Source: an uncultured Woeseia sp.
Lineage (GTDB): Bacteria > Pseudomonadota > Gammaproteobacteria > Steroidobacterales > Woeseiaceae
Assembly (NCBI GenBank): GCA_937925605.1
Contig: CALALV010000124.1
Coordinates: forward strand, 1-6,513
Reading direction: 5' to 3'
Length of the DNA stretch: 6,513 bases
Shown one piece after another: positions 5,442-6,513 of the stretch. The position numbers were made by a program, and so were the translations under genes. The notes below the pieces were generated by a model. It was not told where the DNA came from, did no database searches, and was given only the letters and a program-made list of their open reading frames with translations. Position 1 is the stretch's first letter, and every line of letters begins with the position of its first letter.

Positions 5442-6305
5442 ATGAACAACGACAGCAGTGCGGGCCTGAATTTCGACGTCCGTGAAATTTACGAGCAGGT
5501 CGAGGCGTTCGTGCTCGACGTGGGACTCGAATTCGGCCTGAACCTGGTCACGGCAATCGCGATCTTCGTCATCGGCCGCTGGGTGGCCAAGGCGATGTCC
5601 CGCGGGCTGCGGCGAGTGCTGCAGTCCCAGCAGGTCGACAAGATCCTCGAGTCCTTCGTCTCGAACATCGTCTACTGGCTGCTGATGGCTTTCGTCATCA
5701 TCGCGGCGATCACGAAGCTCGGCGTGCAAACGGCCTCGTTCATCGCCGTAGTCGGTGCAGCCGGCCTGGCCATCGGTCTCGCAATGCAGGGGGCGCTGTC
5801 GAACTTCGCCGCCGGCGTGCTGATTGTCATGTTCCGGCACTACAAGGTCGGCGACTACATCGATGCGGGCGGCGTCGGCGGCAGCGTGCTGGCCGTACAC
5901 ATCCTGACGACCACGCTGAAGACGCCGGACAACAAGACGATCATCATCCCGAACAGCCAGATCATGGACGGGATCATCACCAACTATTCGGCCAACGACA
6001 CGCGCCGCGTCGACCTCGTGATCGGCGTCGGCTACGACGACGACCTGGACAAGGTGCGTTCGGTGCTCAAGGACATACTCGACAAGGACGAGCGCGTGCT
6101 CCCCGAGCCTGCACCGGTCATCGTGGTCGGCGAACTGGCCGACAGCAGCGTCAATTTCAACGTGCGCCCCTGGGTAAAGACCAGCGACTACTGGGGCCTG
6201 TACTGGGATACGCTCGAGACGGTCAAGAAGCGCTTCGACGAGGAAGGCATTTCGATCCCGTTCCCGCAGCGCGACGTGCACGTCTACAACGAGAGCCCGG
6301 CCTGA
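5442..6305 (+). CDS. mscS: Small-conductance mechanosensitive channel MscS
   Basis: A 287-residue protein, nearly the length of E. coli MscS (286). TM1 lies at about 32-54 and TM2 at about 73-92. The pore helix TM3 starts near 97: QTASFIAVVGAAGLAIGLAM is almost the same as in E. coli. Pore leucines align as L109 and L113 (E. coli L105/L109) and hinge glycines as G117 and G125 (E. coli G113/G121). The beta domain (VGDYIDAGGVGGSVL, 136-150) and the C-terminal domain follow, with IIIPNSQI (167-174) and a conserved GISIPFPQRDV ending (269-279). The channel opens under membrane tension to release solutes during osmotic downshock; it is a heptamer in the inner membrane. The gene has its own candidate promoter and ribosome site and is followed by a GC-rich hairpin, so it is probably monocistronic. 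Confidence 0.96.
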   Translation: MNNDSSAGLNFDVREIYEQVEAFVLDVGLEFGLNLVTAIAIFVIGRWVAKAMSRGLRRVLQSQQVDKILESFVSNIVYWLLMAFVIIAAITKLGVQTASFIAVVGAAGLAIGLAMQGALSNFAAGVLIVMFRHYKVGDYIDAGGVGGSVLAVHILTTTLKTPDNKTIIIPNSQIMDGIITNYSANDTRRVDLVIGVGYDDDLDKVRSVLKDILDKDERVLPEPAPVIVVGELADSSVNFNVRPWVKTSDYWGLYWDTLETVKKRFDEEGISIPFPQRDVHVYNESPA

Positions 6306-6311
6306 TCCGGA

Positions 6312-6347
6312 GCGCGGGCCGGCCGTCAACCGCGGGCCGGCTCGCGC
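6312..6347 (+). terminator. GC-rich hairpin after mscS, possible terminator
   Basis: GCGCGGGCCGGC (6312-6323) pairs with GCCGGCTCGCGC (6336-6347) over 12 bp including one G-T position, around a 12-base loop. It begins seven bases after the mscS stop. Only a weak T content (GTTGT) follows, so it is not a textbook intrinsic terminator; it may help pausing or protect the 3' end. The arms also hold an 11-base direct repeat, CGCGGGCCGGC (6313-6323 and 6331-6341). Confidence 0.42.
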
Positions 6348-6358
6348 GTTGTACAACG
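6347..6358. promoter_or_regulatory. 12-base palindrome before the lipoprotein gene, possible operator
   Basis: CGTTGTACAACG is a perfect 12-base palindrome and unlike its GC-rich surroundings. It lies 24 bases before the ATG of the lipoprotein gene. A second inverted repeat, ACGGG/CCCGT around TGAA (6356-6369), overlaps its right end. The position suits an operator or leader element, but no regulator is known and no clear promoter boxes are seen. Confidence 0.28.
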
Positions 6359-6382
6359 GGTGAACCCGTCCCGGAGTCCCGC

Positions 6383-6513
6383 ATGCCCTGCATCGCCCGT
6401 ACGCTGGCCGCACTGCTCGTCCTGTCGGGCTGCGCCTCGCATCCCGGCCCCATCGTCGACCTCAAGGGCGTCGATCCGGACCGCTACGCGAGCGATCTCG
6501 AGGACTGCGAGGG
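6383..6513 (+). CDS. Small lipoprotein, 5' part only (possibly of the glycine-zipper lipoprotein type)
   Basis: The ATG at 6383 follows GGAG (6373-6376) at six bases' spacing. The 43 visible codons give a lipoprotein signal: a short start with R6, a hydrophobic core (TLAALLVLSG) and the lipobox LSGC with lipidated Cys17. Ala18, Ser19 and His20 follow, with no Asp at +2, so export to the outer membrane is expected. The mature start contains GPIVDLKGVDPDRYASDLEDC; a proline-valine-aspartate start followed by a Tyr..Asp-Leu..Cys pattern recalls small envelope lipoproteins whose later part carries a glycine-zipper segment. That part lies outside the window, so the family call is tentative. The function is unknown. 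The preceding hairpin suggests it is transcribed separately from mscS. Confidence 0.75.
   Translation, partial: MPCIARTLAALLVLSGCASHPGPIVDLKGVDPDRYASDLEDCE

Noticed and set aside
5154..6413. A 419-codon - strand open frame antisense to mscS and the rhomboid gene.
   Set aside because: No recognisable motif. It mirrors the codon pattern of mscS, whose identity is certain.

Overview
The window is very GC-rich (about 70% by eye), with tightly packed genes, GTG starts and short overlaps. The gene set points to a high-GC proteobacterium, most likely a gammaproteobacterium: a FadB/FadJ-type beta-oxidation enzyme, a SIRT4-like (class II) sirtuin, a rhomboid protease with a small N-terminal domain, and an E. 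coli-like MscS. The organism call is an inference from protein families only. I see no tRNA, rRNA, CRISPR array, insertion sequence or phage gene; this looks like a chromosomal housekeeping region.

Layout. (1) 1-1206, + strand: the 3' part of a multifunctional fatty-acid oxidation enzyme, cut by the window start. (2) 3398 down to 1203, - strand: a three-gene operon reading SRPBCC-domain exported protein, NUDT19-like Nudix hydrolase, LACTB2-like metallo-beta-lactamase-fold hydrolase. Its last stop codon overlaps the stop of the oxidation enzyme in a shared CTAG. (3) 3399-3589: a divergent control region. It holds a candidate sigma70-type promoter for the - strand operon, a possible 27-residue membrane peptide on the - strand, and a possible ECF-type promoter pointing at the sirtuin. 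(4) 3590-5340, + strand: a SIRT4-type sirtuin overlapping a rhomboid protease by GTGA, with a GC hairpin directly at the rhomboid start. (5) 5341-6305: a good sigma70-like promoter, then mscS, then a GC-rich hairpin. (6) 6383 to the window end: the start of a small lipoprotein, cut by the window.

Functional reading. Four of the proteins resemble enzymes known from mitochondria or peroxisomes (HADHA/FadB, NUDT19, LACTB2, SIRT4). Three of those families can be tied to acyl groups or CoA: beta-oxidation, CoA diphosphate cleavage and protein deacylation. That gives a plausible local theme of acyl-CoA turnover, but it rests on family resemblance and adjacency. The rhomboid, MscS and lipoprotein are envelope proteins without an obvious link to it. 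I found no clearly new multi-gene system. The less routine items are the junction hairpin at 4445-4465, the tiny membrane ORF at 3465-3548, and the altered dinucleotide-binding loop of the first enzyme.
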